NCBI GenBank assembly: GCA_000156295.1
Contig: DS999241.1
Coordinates: forward strand, 1 to 45,952
Length of the DNA: 45,952 bases
Origin: a marine gamma proteobacterium HTCC2148
GTDB lineage: Bacteria > Pseudomonadota > Gammaproteobacteria > Pseudomonadales > Halieaceae
Direction of reading: 5' to 3'
Shown here: positions 18,907-28,012 of the stretch, piece after piece
Layout of the letters: each line of letters starts with the position of its first letter
Numbering within the stretch: the stretch's first letter is position 1
Program-made: the position numbers and the translations under genes
The notes under the pieces: model-generated
Database searches by the model: none
What the model saw: the letters and a program-made list of their open reading frames with translations, nothing else
What the model was told of the DNA's origin: nothing

Positions 18907-20307
18907 GTGGGGTCTGCAGCTGATATCAGCCTGTGGATGGATCAAGCGGCTCACGAGCCCATAGGGCAAGCACTGGATATGGACATCAAGGTGGACGTGG
19001 CCATCGCCGGTGGCGGCTTCTCCGGTCTGTGGGCCGCTTACTACCTGAAAACGCTCGCACCGGACCTACAGATTTGCGTGCTGGAAGCCCAACGCTGCGG
19101 TTTTGGCGCGTCGGGGCGCAATGGCGGGTGGATGATGTCTGCTATTGAAGGTGAGACCCGCTTGCTGTCAGTTCTGGACGGTGATCGACGAGAGTCAGCG
19201 AGGGCCCAGATTCATAGTATTCTGCCAGAGGTGGAGGGCGTGCTGGAGCGGCATGGCATAGACTGCAATTACCAGCGCGGTGGTGGTATCTTTGCCGCGG
19301 CACGTTACCCCGAGCAGGCGCGAATTCTGCGGGACAGTCTTGCCGATTACAGGGCTGCGGGTTTTGGTGAACAAGATTATCAGTGGCTGGAAGCCCATGA
19401 GCTTGAATCTCGTCTGCGTATTCATCAGCCTGCTGGCGCTATCTACACGCCCCATATTGCTCGTATTCAACCGGCTCGCCTGGTGGTGGGTCTTGCGCAG
19501 ACTCTGCGTGATATGGGTGTGCGTATCTATGAACAAACGCCGGTGACTGCTCTGACACCGGGAGCAATGATGACTTCCTGTGGGCGAGTGCATGCCACCC
19601 ATCGCCTGCTGGCACTGGAGGGCTATGGTGCCGGAGTGGCCAACACAGAGCGCAGGGTGCTGGCTTTGCAAAGCAGGATCATTGCCACTGAGCCGCTGGA
19701 TGAGCAAACCTGGCAAACACTGGGTCTGGCTGATTCAGAGGTGTTTTGCGATGTTAGTCCACTCACCACTTACGGTCAGCGCAGTGCAGACAATCGAATG
19801 GTATTTGGTGCACGGGGTAGCTATTGCTTTGGCGGTAAGCCGCGCAGTCAATTTAGCCCTGCGGATCCGAGTTTTGAGGCAATACACCGTTTGCTTTTAG
19901 CGTGTTTTCCGCAATTGCGGAAAGCTGCCATAACGCATCGCTGGGGCGGCACACTGGGTGCTCCTCGCAATGGACTGCCGCATGCAGTTTACGACCGGGC
20001 AACCGGTATTGGTACCGTCGGCGGCTACGTTGGTGAAGGTGTTGGAGCGTCAAACCTGATGGCCCGTACCCTGGCCGACCTGGTGTTATCGCGAGAGACT
20101 GAACTGTCGTCTGCCCCTTGGGCCCATAATGGCAGCCCGGAGTCCGTACTGCGGCGCTGGGAGCCTGAACCTTTGCGTTGGCTGGGTTACAAGGCGACCG
20201 ACCTGGCACGCACGTGGGAGGAGGGCGTTTATTGCCGACGGGGAGCCGCCTGGCAGCGACGTCCTATTCAAACTGTCAGTCACTGGTTGGATAAGTTGAT
20301 GACCTGA
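18907..20307 (+). CDS. FAD-dependent oxidoreductase (DAO family)
   Basis: A flavoprotein of the glycine/D-amino acid oxidase (DAO) superfamily, 466 residues. The dinucleotide-binding fold is VAIAGGGFSGLWAAYYL (about residues 31-47), followed by VLEAQRCGFGASGRNGGW, the pattern of the gamma-glutamylputrescine oxidase-like branch. GGYVGEGVGASNLMARTLADL near residue 375 is the second FAD-contacting region (shown trimmed). The GTG start lies 7 nt after AGGGGAG and 2 bp after the transporter stop, so the two are co-translated; a longer in-frame extension overlapping the transporter is rejected. The substrate, perhaps an amine or amino acid moved by the transporter, is a guess. Confidence 0.85.
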   Translation: MGSAADISLWMDQAAHEPIGQALDMDIKVDVAIAGGGFSGLWAAYYLKTLAPDLQICVLEAQRCGFGASGRNGGWMMSAIEGETRLLSVLDGDRRESARAQIHSILPEVEGVLERHGIDCNYQRGGGIFAAARYPEQARILRDSLADYRAAGFGEQDYQWLEAHELESRLRIHQPAGAIYTPHIARIQPARLVVGLAQTLRDMGVRIYEQTPVTALTPGAMMTSCGRVHATHRLLALEGYGAGVANTERRVLALQSRIIATEPLDEQTWQTLGLADSEVFCDVSPLTTYGQRSADNRMVFGARGSYCFGGKPRSQFSPADPSFEAIHRLLLACFPQLRKAAITHRWGGTLGAPRNGLPHAVYDRATGIGTVGGYVGEGVGASNLMARTLADLVLSRETELSSAPWAHNGSPESVLRRWEPEPLRWLGYKATDLARTWEEGVYCRRGAAWQRRPIQTVSHWLDKLMT

Positions 20308-20371
20308 GGGTTGTAGCGGACCCATTGGATTGAATTTGGTGCCTGGTGCTGTCGCAATTAAACAGTGGGAT

Positions 20372-20380
20372 TGTTATAGT
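20372..20380 (+). promoter_or_regulatory. Putative extended -10 promoter for ssb
   Basis: TGTTATAGT combines a TG extension with TATAGT, 48 nt before the ssb start. No good -35 is visible, which is usual for extended -10 promoters. There is no recognisable LexA site. Confidence 0.4.
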
Positions 20381-20427
20381 CACGCGTGCATTAAAATAAG
20401 CATTTATCGCGAGAACAAGGAGCTTTC

Positions 20428-20943
20428 ATGGCTACACGTGGCGTCAATAAGGTCATTCTGATCGGTAACCTGGGTAACGACCCTGAAACCCGCTTTTTTC
20501 CTGATGGTGGTGCCGTCACCAATGCCAGTATTGCGACCTCGGAAAGCTGGCGCGACAAGCAAACAGGCGAACAGAAAGAGCGCACTGAGTGGCACCGCGT
20601 GGTGTTCCGTGACCGGGGTAATTATCGGCTTGGACAGATTGCCGGGGAGTATCTCAAGAAGGGATCCAAGGTATTTGTCGAAGGTGCCCTGCAAACGCGT
20701 AAGTGGACTGATCAGTCGGGTCAGGATCGCTACACCACTGAAGTGGTTGCCAACGAAATGCAGATGCTGGACAGTCGGGGCTCAGGTCAGGGCGACAGCA
20801 ATATGGGCGGCGGCGGTGCGTATGGCGGTCAGTCGCCCCAGTCTTCTGCCCCTGCCCAGGGAAGTTCTGCCCCTGCTCAGAATGCTCCACAGACAGCTCC
20901 TGCGCAGGACTTCAACGACTTCGACGACGATATCCCGTTCTAA
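20428..20943 (+). CDS. ssb: Single-stranded DNA-binding protein
   Basis: SSB coats single-stranded DNA in replication and repair as a homotetramer. It has 171 residues: an OB fold (about 1-112) beginning [20 protein letters not shown], a Gly/Pro/Gln/Ala-rich disordered linker (about 113-160), and the acidic tail DFDDDIPF that binds partner proteins. An AAGGAG Shine-Dalgarno precedes the ATG. It follows uvrA and the MFS gene, a conserved neighbourhood in gammaproteobacteria. Confidence 0.98.
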   Translation: MATRGVNKVILIGNLGNDPETRFFPDGGAVTNASIATSESWRDKQTGEQKERTEWHRVVFRDRGNYRLGQIAGEYLKKGSKVFVEGALQTRKWTDQSGQDRYTTEVVANEMQMLDSRGSGQGDSNMGGGGAYGGQSPQSSAPAQGSSAPAQNAPQTAPAQDFNDFDDDIPF

Positions 20944-20974
20944 CGAGGCGGTCTTGCTGATTGAGGCAACTCAC

Positions 20975-20996
20975 GAGGCCGCTATCGAGCGGCTTC
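20975..20996 (+). terminator. Possible terminator after ssb
   Basis: GAGGCCGCT and AGCGGCTTC form a 9-bp stem (one G-U pair) around an ATCG loop, 31 bp after ssb. The tract that follows is CTCT, not a T-run, so termination may be weak or Rho-assisted. Confidence 0.4.
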
Positions 20997-21117
20997 CTCT
21001 ACCGATGAACTGGGCATAGCAGACGCTACAGTAGTCGTGCATGTCGCCGACAATTGCGCCGCGCCCCGCGCAAATATGATACGGTTCCCTATCTTTGACG
21101 ACTAAAGACCCATTCAC

Positions 21118-21981
21118 GTGCGCGTACTCGTAATCGGTTCAGACAGTCCGCTTGGGCGGGCGCTGGTAGAACTCCTGGAGGACCTGAGCCGCCATGACCT
21201 GGTGTGCCTGACCCGTTCTGCGTCGCGCTGGAAGAGTGAGCGACAAGCCAAGAAGGCCGTGCGCAGGGCTCAGGCCGATGTCGTTGTGGATATTCGGGTG
21301 GAAGCGGTGGCCGATGGGGGCCAGGACGTTGTTGATCTGGATCTGAAGCGGTGTCAGTGGGTGGCTAAAGCCTGTCAGCGTGACGGCGCTTGTTATATGT
21401 TTATTTCCAGCTCCAGAGTTTTTTCCGGCGACCTTGACCGAAGGTACAACGAAGGAGATCTGCCTGACAATAGCAGCGATACCGGCTTACTCTTGGCTGA
21501 TGCTGAACAGGTGGTGAGGAAGTACTGCGATAGGTACCTGATTTTGCGTTTGGGCCCGGTATTTGCCAGTGACGGAGCCAATTTAGTGACGCGTGTACTG
21601 GGTGAATTAGTGAGTGGCGAAAACCTGGTTCTGGACAATAATTTACGGGGTTGCCCAGTGGCTTCCGGTGACGGTGCAAGAGTGATTTCAGCGCTACTTG
21701 ACCAACAGAGTGTGGGAGCCGAGCTGTGGGGCACCTATCACTATTGCAGCACGGAGACAGCGACCCATTACGAGTTTGCCGAAGCGGTGCTGGCCGCTGC
21801 TTCGCAGTTTTCTGATGTCAGCACCGGCGCTGTGGAATTAATGCCGCTCGATCCTGATGCCCCCAGTCTTAATCGATCGCTTGAATGCAGCAAAATTCGC
21901 AATACATTCGCGATTAAACAGCAGCCCTGGCGCAATGCCATTGCCGACCAGGTGAAACAATACTTTCAGCAACAAACCTGA
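21118..21981 (+). CDS. RmlD-like SDR family protein with degenerate active site
   Basis: The 287-residue product has the fold order of dTDP-4-dehydrorhamnose reductase (RmlD): N-terminal MRVLVIGSDSPLGRALVELL nucleotide-binding turn, CYMFISSSRVFSGD (about residues 98-111), YLILRLGPVF, and the C-terminal WGTYHYCSTETATHYEFAEA. The catalytic YxxxK expected before the ILR strand is replaced: the segment reads SDTGLLLADAEQVVRKY, with no Tyr and Lys at that spacing. It may bind a nucleotide without RmlD chemistry. GTG start; a TATGAT -10 lies at 21075-21080 with a poor -35. moaB follows after 9 bp. Confidence 0.75.
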   Translation: MRVLVIGSDSPLGRALVELLEDLSRHDLVCLTRSASRWKSERQAKKAVRRAQADVVVDIRVEAVADGGQDVVDLDLKRCQWVAKACQRDGACYMFISSSRVFSGDLDRRYNEGDLPDNSSDTGLLLADAEQVVRKYCDRYLILRLGPVFASDGANLVTRVLGELVSGENLVLDNNLRGCPVASGDGARVISALLDQQSVGAELWGTYHYCSTETATHYEFAEAVLAAASQFSDVSTGAVELMPLDPDAPSLNRSLECSKIRNTFAIKQQPWRNAIADQVKQYFQQQT

Positions 21982-21990
21982 GGAACATCC

Positions 21991-22521
21991 ATGGCCAAGG
22001 CCACCGACGACACCCCCCAATCTCTGGCAGTGGCGGTGCTCACCGTGTCAGACACTCGCACCGAGGCGGACGATACGTCCGGAAAATATCTGGTGGAGGC
22101 GCTCGAATCGGCGGGCCACCGTCAAGGTAGCAAGGCGATAGTGATCGATGATGTTTACCGAATTCGCGCGGTGCTCTCTGCCTGGATCGCAGACCCGGAC
22201 ATCGATGCGGTGTTGGTGACAGGTGGAACTGGCTTTTCGGGCAGAGATTCAACGCCAGAGGCTGTTCGGCCTCTGTTCGATAAGGACATAGACGGCTTTG
22301 GTGAGCTTTTCAGGGCTATTTCATACCAGGAGATAGGCTCTTCAACCATCCAGTCACGGGCATTGGCCGGCTTTGCCAACAACACCGTCATTTTTTGTGT
22401 CCCCGGTTCTACCGGCGCCTGCAAGACAGCCTGGTCAGGGGTTATTCGCGAGCAGTTAGACAGCACTCACAGGCCTTGCAACTTTGTCGGCGTATTAAAA
22501 GTCAGGGAACAGCACAGTTGA
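21991..22521 (+). CDS. moaB: Molybdenum cofactor biosynthesis protein MoaB
   Basis: A MoaB/MogA-type protein that adenylates molybdopterin before metal insertion. It has 176 residues. The fold signature is VLTVSDTRTEADDTSGKYL (about residues 14-32), with VLVTGGTGFSGRDSTPEAV containing the nucleotide-binding TGGTG and the catalytic Asp of the family, and FCVPGSTGACKTAW near the C-terminus. It lies directly before moeA, whose likely TTG start overlaps its stop by 4 bp. Confidence 0.94.
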   Translation: MAKATDDTPQSLAVAVLTVSDTRTEADDTSGKYLVEALESAGHRQGSKAIVIDDVYRIRAVLSAWIADPDIDAVLVTGGTGFSGRDSTPEAVRPLFDKDIDGFGELFRAISYQEIGSSTIQSRALAGFANNTVIFCVPGSTGACKTAWSGVIREQLDSTHRPCNFVGVLKVREQHS

Positions 22522-23723
22522 GTGCCTTGATGCCCCTGGAAGAGGCTCTGGAGCGAATTTTAGGGGGCGCCAGACCGACAGGGGCAACCGATGAACTCTC
22601 CTTGATAGACGCACTTGGAGCGGTTTTGGCAGAGGACGTTATCTCTGGTATCGATGTTCCCGGGGACGATAACAGTGCAATGGATGGTTATGCCGTGCGC
22701 GGCGAAGACCTGCCGGGACCACTGCCGATAAGCCAACGTATTGCCGCCGGAGCAGTCGGGGAGCCTTTGCAGCCGGGAACGGCAGCGAGAATATTTACTG
22801 GAGCGCCGATACCCGCGGGAGCCGATGCCGTGGTGATGCAGGAAAATTGCAGTGTTGACCAGGGTGGTTTGCTCTCGGTCGAGGGGACTGTGACTACGGC
22901 GCAGAACATTCGACCGCGGGGGCAAGATATTGCTGCAGGAGCGGTGGCATTGAGCAAAGGTCGCCGCTTAAGGCCCCAAGATCTGGGACTGCTGGCCTCG
23001 GTCGGTGTTGCCCGGGTAACAGTGTTTCGCCGGCTTAAGGTGGCGGTGCTTTCAACCGGGGACGAATTGATTGAACCCGGCACCGCTGATTTGGCGGGCG
23101 GTCAGCTTTACAACTCTAACCGTTTTACTATCGCTGGCCTGCTCGCCAGGCTGGGCCTGGAATTTGTTGACGTGGGCATTATCCCCGATGACGCACAGGC
23201 AACGGCGAAGGCATTGCTGCGCGCCTCGGAGTTGGCTGATTGTGTGATCACCTCTGGTGGCGTGTCTGTTGGCGAGGAGGACCACGTGAAAGCCCAAGTG
23301 GAGCAAATTGGGCACATTGATTTGTGGAAGCTGGCGATAAAGCCGGGTAAACCACTGGCTTTCGGGGCTATTGGCGATACGCCTTTTATTGGTTTGCCAG
23401 GTAATCCTACCTCGGTTTTTGCAACATTTTGTCTTGTGGCAAGGCCGTTTCTGTTAAAGCTACAGGGCGCGACCGATTGCCGTATTCCCGAGCTGACGGT
23501 GACAGCTGGTTTCGCAACTGCAAAATCAAGTCCCAGGCAGGACCATGTTCGGGTAAGCCTGGAATCGGGTGATGAGGGTCTTGTGGCCCGCCGTTTTGCT
23601 AACCAGAGTTCTGGTGTGCTCAGCTCAGTGAGCCAAAGTGACGCACTGGCAGTGGTGCCGCCGGGCGTTGTTGTCAGTGAAGGAGATAAGGTGCAGGTAT
23701 TGTTACTGGATCTACTGGCGTGA
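22518..23723 (+). CDS. moeA: Molybdopterin molybdenumtransferase MoeA
   Basis: MoeA inserts molybdate into adenylated molybdopterin. The product is 401 residues (411 in E. coli). Conserved blocks include DVPGDDNSAMDGYAVR (about residues 53-68), RIFTGAPIPAGADAVVMQE, VLSTGDELIEPG, DCVITSGGVSVGEEDHVK and KPGKPLAFG...GLPGNPTSVF. The start chosen is TTG, 9 nt after AGGGA and overlapping the moaB stop (TTGA); the alternative ATG four codons on has no Shine-Dalgarno. Together with moaB it forms a molybdenum cofactor unit. Confidence 0.94.
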   Translation: MSALMPLEEALERILGGARPTGATDELSLIDALGAVLAEDVISGIDVPGDDNSAMDGYAVRGEDLPGPLPISQRIAAGAVGEPLQPGTAARIFTGAPIPAGADAVVMQENCSVDQGGLLSVEGTVTTAQNIRPRGQDIAAGAVALSKGRRLRPQDLGLLASVGVARVTVFRRLKVAVLSTGDELIEPGTADLAGGQLYNSNRFTIAGLLARLGLEFVDVGIIPDDAQATAKALLRASELADCVITSGGVSVGEEDHVKAQVEQIGHIDLWKLAIKPGKPLAFGAIGDTPFIGLPGNPTSVFATFCLVARPFLLKLQGATDCRIPELTVTAGFATAKSSPRQDHVRVSLESGDEGLVARRFANQSSGVLSSVSQSDALAVVPPGVVVSEGDKVQVLLLDLLA

Positions 23724-23730
23724 ACTGTGA

Positions 23731-23760
23731 GCATAAGTAGCCGTGAGCGGCTACTTATGC
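23731..23760. terminator. Perfect 13-bp inverted repeat between moeA and fabB
   Basis: GCATAAGTAGCCG and CGGCTACTTATGC form a perfect stem around a TGAG loop, lying exactly between two convergent genes (7 bp from each end). It is probably a bidirectional terminator, though neither side has a T-run. Confidence 0.65.
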
Positions 23761-23767
23761 AAGGCAA

Positions 23768-24994
23768 TCAATCGGTGAGTTTCTGGAATACCAGTGACGC
23801 GTTGGTGCCACCAAAACCAAAACTGTTAGACATCACTGTCCGTAAATCCACGTTGTCTACTCTTTCCCGTGCAATGGGAAGGCCTTCAGCTTCCGGATCC
23901 AGGTTATCAATGTTGGCAGAAGCGGCGATAAAGCCCTTCTGCTGCATTAGCAGCGAGTAAATGGCTTCCTGAACCCCGGCAGCCCCCAGTGAGTGACCGG
24001 ACAGGGATTTGGTTGAGCCAACTACCGGAATACGATCACTATCAGCGTAAGCGTCTTTGACCGCTTTCAGCTCTTGTATGTCACCTGCAGGTGTTGAGGT
24101 GCCATGCGCGTTGATGTAGTCCACAGCCCCATCGACTGTAGCGAGCGCCTGTTGCATGCAGCGCACTGCACCCTCGCCTGAAGGCGAGACCATGTCGTAG
24201 CCATCGGAGGTAGCGCCATAGCCCACCAGTTCTGCGTAAATTTTTGCGCCTCGTGCTTTAGCGTGCTCCAGTTCTTCCAGTACCAGCATACCGCCGCCAC
24301 CGGCGATTACAAAACCATCACGGTCAGCGTCGTAGGCGCGAGAGGCGCGTTGGGGCGTGTCATTGTACTTGGTTGATAGCGCGCCCATGGCGTCGAACAG
24401 GCTGGATAAAGTCCAGTGCAGCTCTTCACCACCCCCGGCAAATACGATGTCCTGCTTGTTTAACTGAATCTGCTCCATGGCATTGCCAATGCAATGGGCA
24501 CTGGTAGAGCAGGCTGACGAAATAGAATAATTGACACCCTTGATCTTGAAAGGTGTGGCCAGGCAGGCGGAGACTGTGCTGCCCATTGTCTGGGTGACCC
24601 GGTAGGGGCCAACCCGGCGCAGGCCGCGATCTCGCAAAATGTCTGCCGCTTGTGTTTGGCTGGCTGATGAGGCGCCACCGGAGCCGGCAATAATACCGGT
24701 ACGTACATTGGAGACATCACTTTCCTCCAGACCTGAGTCTTCAATCGCTTGCTGCATGGAGATGTAGGCGTAGGCGGCGGCGTCACCCATAAAGCGCAAC
24801 TGCTTTCGGTCGATCAATGAAGCAGTATCAATATTCGGGCTGCCAGCGACGTGTGAACGCATGCCCATGTCGATATGTTCCTGGCGCGCACTGATTCCGG
24901 ACGTGCCGTTGTAAAGTGACAGGGTAACCGTTTCAGCATCGTTACCCAGGCAAGAAACAATGCCCAGGCCGGTGACAACTACTCGTCTATTCAT
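23768..24994 (-). CDS. fabB: Beta-ketoacyl-ACP synthase I
   Basis: FabB elongates acyl-ACPs, including the cis-3-decenoyl intermediate made by FabA, and so is essential for unsaturated fatty acids. The 408-residue protein starts [19 protein letters not shown]. The Cys-His-His triad is Cys162 (SSACSTSAH), His297 ([11 protein letters not shown]) and His334 ([11 protein letters not shown]), with the conserved Lys329. The ATG matching the family N-terminus is used; a longer in-frame extension runs back into fabA. It lies 4 bp after the fabA stop. Confidence 0.97.
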   Translation of the reverse strand: MNRRVVVTGLGIVSCLGNDAETVTLSLYNGTSGISARQEHIDMGMRSHVAGSPNIDTASLIDRKQLRFMGDAAAYAYISMQQAIEDSGLEESDVSNVRTGIIAGSGGASSASQTQAADILRDRGLRRVGPYRVTQTMGSTVSACLATPFKIKGVNYSISSACSTSAHCIGNAMEQIQLNKQDIVFAGGGEELHWTLSSLFDAMGALSTKYNDTPQRASRAYDADRDGFVIAGGGGMLVLEELEHAKARGAKIYAELVGYGATSDGYDMVSPSGEGAVRCMQQALATVDGAVDYINAHGTSTPAGDIQELKAVKDAYADSDRIPVVGSTKSLSGHSLGAAGVQEAIYSLLMQQKGFIAASANIDNLDPEAEGLPIARERVDNVDLRTVMSNSFGFGGTNASLVFQKLTD

Positions 24995-24998
24995 CGCT

Positions 24999-25514
24999 CT
25001 AGAAGGACTCCGTGGATTGAAACAGGCCGACGCGCAGGTCGTTGGCGGTGTATATCTCTCGGCCATCAACCGACACGCTGCCGTCGGCTATGCCCATGAC
25101 CAGTTTGCGTTCGATGATACGCTTCATATTAATGTTGTAGGTGACTTTGCTGGCGGTGGGTAGTATCTGTCCGGTAAATTTCACCTCGCCGCAGCCCAGG
25201 GCGCGACCACGTCCCGGGTTGCCTCGCCAACCTAAAAAGAAGCCGACCAGTTGCCACATCGCGTCCAGTCCGAGGCAGCCAGGCATGACCGGATCGGAGG
25301 GAAAGTGGCAGTCAAAAAACCAGAGATCCGGATGAATATCCAGCTCGGCAATAATCTCGCCTTTACCATTCGCACCGCCCTCTGAACTGATGTGATTGAT
25401 GCGATCGAGCATGAGCATATTGTCTACGGGGAGTCTGGCGTTGCCTTCGCCAAATAGCTCGCCGTGACCGCATGCGACCAGCTCTTCTTTGGTGAACGCG
25501 CTTTGTCCTGTCAT
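24999..25514 (-). CDS. fabA: 3-hydroxydecanoyl-ACP dehydratase/isomerase
   Basis: FabA dehydrates 3-hydroxydecanoyl-ACP and isomerises trans-2 to cis-3-decenoyl-ACP, the branch point to unsaturated fatty acids. The start giving [20 protein letters not shown] makes 171 residues, the family length; a long in-frame upstream extension is not expected. The active-site His70 ([14 protein letters not shown]) and Asp84 (LGLDAMWQ) are in place. It forms an operon with fabB. Confidence 0.97.
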   Translation of the reverse strand: MTGQSAFTKEELVACGHGELFGEGNARLPVDNMLMLDRINHISSEGGANGKGEIIAELDIHPDLWFFDCHFPSDPVMPGCLGLDAMWQLVGFFLGWRGNPGRGRALGCGEVKFTGQILPTASKVTYNINMKRIIERKLVMGIADGSVSVDGREIYTANDLRVGLFQSTESF

Positions 25515-25564
25515 GATTTTTCCAAGGTGTCGGTCATTGCCGGAAGCGGCTTTATTTTGCGTGC

Positions 25565-25594
25565 CCATTTTAATGGCTGAGGCGCACAAGTCCA
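25565..25594 (-). promoter_or_regulatory. Putative fabA promoter with small inverted repeat
   Basis: On the minus strand TGGACT (25594-25589) and TAAAAT (25572-25567) are 16 nt apart, about 50 nt before fabA. CCATT/AATGG arms (25565-25569 and 25572-25576) surround the -10 and could be an operator. It does not resemble the E. coli FabR site that I know. Confidence 0.35.
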
Positions 25595-25738
25595 GCGCTA
25601 TCAGTTGATTCGGCAGCTTGGCTGACTGTTCAATCGGAGCCTTGTCAGCTAAAATAGCAGAGTCCATTTCGTTGCGTTTAAAATGGCGTGATTCGGCCTC
25701 TTGTCCGGGGCCTCTCTCCACTGATATCAAGGATGAAA

Positions 25739-27148
25739 ATGTTAACTCCCGTACTTCTTTCTGGTGGCGTAGGCAGCCGGTTATGGCCCGTCTCACGCGA
25801 GTCCCATCCCAAGCAATTCCAGCCCCTCGCCGGGGAGTTGTCCATGCTTCAGGAAACGCTGAAACGCACCACCGGGTTAGATGAATCCTCACCGGTTGTG
25901 GTTTGTAACGAAGAGCACCGTTTTATGGTGGCCGAGCAGCTGCGGCAAGTCGACCTGAAAGCCAGCGCTCTGATTCTGGAACCCGTCGGTCGCAATACGG
26001 CGCCGGCTGTTGCCCTGGCAGCGCTCTACGCTGTCGAACATGATCCTGAAGCCTTACTATTGGTGCTGCCCGCTGATCACGTCATTCAGGATATAGAGGC
26101 CTTCGTCGCGGCGGTAGGAAAAGCTGTCCCCATGGCGCAGCAGGGTCATTTGATGACTTTTGGTGTAGTGCCCAGCAGTGCGGAAACAGGGTACGGCTAT
26201 ATTAAGTGTGGTGATTCGCTGGGCGAGGGCTTGTTTGGACTGGAACGGTTTGAGGAAAAGCCAGATGCCGCCACTGCAGCAGCCTATCTGGACAGTGGCA
26301 GCTATCTTTGGAATAGCGGTATGTTTTTGCTCGGTGCGGCGGCTTACCTTGAAGAACTGGGGGCGCACGCACCAGAAATTCTCAGCTGCTGTCAGGACGC
26401 GATGAAAGGCGCAAACCGGGATATGGATTTTGTGCGCCCTGAGCCGGCAATTTTTGATGGCTGTCCCTCGGACAGCATTGATTATGCAGTGATGGAAAAT
26501 ACCGATCGAGGTGGAGTAGTGTCACTCGATTGCGGTTGGAGTGATGTGGGTGCCTGGTCCGCCCTTTGGGATGTCGCCGACAGAGATGATGAGGGCAACG
26601 CCAGTCGAGGTGATGTCATACTCGATAACTGTAAGGACAGCTATTTTTACAGCGATTCACGCTTGGTGGCGGCCACCGGTGTTGATGGTCTGGTGGTGGT
26701 GGAAACCGCCGATGCTGTTCTGGTTGCTGACCGTGACAAGGTGCAAGACGTTAAACGCATTGTTAATACGCTGAAGGCGCAAGAGCGTCCTGAGGTTTCT
26801 TTGCACCGCAGGGTTTACCGGCCCTGGGGGTCTTATGAGTCTCTGGTGACTGCAGATCGCTTCCAGGTGAAGCGAATTATTGTTGACCCGGGTGAGCGTT
26901 TGTCACTGCAAATGCATCATCATCGTGCGGAGCACTGGATAGTCGTGAGCGGTACTGCCGAAGTCACCTGCGAAGATCGGATATTTATGCTGGGCGAAGA
27001 TGAGTCAACTTATATTCCCCTCGGAAACAAACACCGCCTGGCTAACCCGGGACGCATACCTCTGGAGCTCATAGAAGTGCAGTCCGGTACCTATCTGGGC
27101 GAAGACGATATTGTACGATTTGACGACCAGTATGGTCGCAATAGCTGA
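25739..27148 (+). CDS. manC: Mannose-1-phosphate guanylyltransferase / mannose-6-phosphate isomerase
   Basis: A bifunctional AlgA/ManC-type enzyme that makes GDP-mannose from mannose-1-phosphate and also interconverts fructose-6-P and mannose-6-P. It has 469 residues. The N-terminal transferase domain starts [20 protein letters not shown] and includes EKPDAATA. The C-terminal cupin isomerase domain (about residues 345-469) has RPWGSYESL, the metal site [15 protein letters not shown] and [14 protein letters not shown]. The second of two ATGs (MKMLT) is used, 6 nt after AAGG. First gene of manC-galU-manB. Confidence 0.95.
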   Translation: MLTPVLLSGGVGSRLWPVSRESHPKQFQPLAGELSMLQETLKRTTGLDESSPVVVCNEEHRFMVAEQLRQVDLKASALILEPVGRNTAPAVALAALYAVEHDPEALLLVLPADHVIQDIEAFVAAVGKAVPMAQQGHLMTFGVVPSSAETGYGYIKCGDSLGEGLFGLERFEEKPDAATAAAYLDSGSYLWNSGMFLLGAAAYLEELGAHAPEILSCCQDAMKGANRDMDFVRPEPAIFDGCPSDSIDYAVMENTDRGGVVSLDCGWSDVGAWSALWDVADRDDEGNASRGDVILDNCKDSYFYSDSRLVAATGVDGLVVVETADAVLVADRDKVQDVKRIVNTLKAQERPEVSLHRRVYRPWGSYESLVTADRFQVKRIIVDPGERLSLQMHHHRAEHWIVVSGTAEVTCEDRIFMLGEDESTYIPLGNKHRLANPGRIPLELIEVQSGTYLGEDDIVRFDDQYGRNS

Positions 27149-27171
27149 ATAAAAGTCTCAGGAGTTATCTG

Positions 27172-28002
27172 ATGATAAAAAAATGCCTGTTCCCGGTTGC
27201 GGGTTACGGTACCCGCTTCCTGCCAGCGACCAAAAGCATGCCCAAGGAAATGTTGCCTGTTGTTAATAAGCCGCTGGTGCAATACGGGGTCGAAGAAGCA
27301 ATTGAAGCAGGAATGACCACCTGCGCCTTCGTAACGGGGCGTGGCAAACGCTCGATTGCTGACCACTTTGATATCAGTTATGAACTCGAACATCAGATTG
27401 CTGGCACGGGCAAGGAAACGTACCTGCAAAGTATTCGAGAGGTCCTGGACAAGGGCGTGTTCACCATGGTCCGCCAGAGAGAGATGAAAGGTCTGGGCCA
27501 CGCCATTTTAACCGGCCGTACCCTGATTGGTGATGAACCCTTCGGTGTACTGCTGTCAGATGACCTTTGCCTGCATGCTGAGGGGGTGGGTGTACTCGCG
27601 CAAATGGTCGAGCTGTACAATGAATATCGCTGTTCCATTGTTGCCATCCAGGAAGTTCCCATGGATGAAGTGCATAAATATGGTGTGATCTCCGGAGAAA
27701 GCCTGGGCGATGGCATTTATCGCGTTGACGATATGGTGGAAAAGCCTGCGCTGGAAGATGCTCCGTCCAATTTGGCGATTATCGGGCGTTACATTCTCAC
27801 TCCTGATATTTTTGAACACATTGAGCACACCGAGCCTGGCGCCAACGGCGAAATTCAGATCACTGATGCGCTTCAAGCCCAGGCCAGGCAGGGCTGTGTC
27901 ATGGCCTATAAATTCAAAGGTACGCGCTTCGACTGTGGCAGTGTTCCCGGCTTCGTCGAAGCCACTAATCACGTTTACGAAAACTACTACAAAAACGATT
28001 AA
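27172..28002 (+). CDS. galU: UTP-glucose-1-phosphate uridylyltransferase
   Basis: GalU makes UDP-glucose for LPS, capsule and other glycans. It has 276 residues. The N-terminus [20 protein letters not shown] with the downstream [20 protein letters not shown] is the nucleotide-binding signature; [10 protein letters not shown] and the metal-binding LLSDDLCL follow, with [16 protein letters not shown] near the C-terminus. An AGGAG lies 6 nt before the ATG. It lies between manC and manB. Confidence 0.97.
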   Translation: MIKKCLFPVAGYGTRFLPATKSMPKEMLPVVNKPLVQYGVEEAIEAGMTTCAFVTGRGKRSIADHFDISYELEHQIAGTGKETYLQSIREVLDKGVFTMVRQREMKGLGHAILTGRTLIGDEPFGVLLSDDLCLHAEGVGVLAQMVELYNEYRCSIVAIQEVPMDEVHKYGVISGESLGDGIYRVDDMVEKPALEDAPSNLAIIGRYILTPDIFEHIEHTEPGANGEIQITDALQAQARQGCVMAYKFKGTRFDCGSVPGFVEATNHVYENYYKND

Positions 28003-28012
28003 GGGCATTACA

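Noticed and set aside
25515-25892. In-frame N-terminal extension of fabA
   Set aside because: FabA is about 171 residues everywhere; the extension has no family similarity and runs into the start of manC on the other strand.
27710-28012. Long N-terminal extension of manB through galU
   Set aside because: It is out-of-frame galU sequence; the TTG at 28013 aligns with the CpsG N-terminus and has a Shine-Dalgarno.
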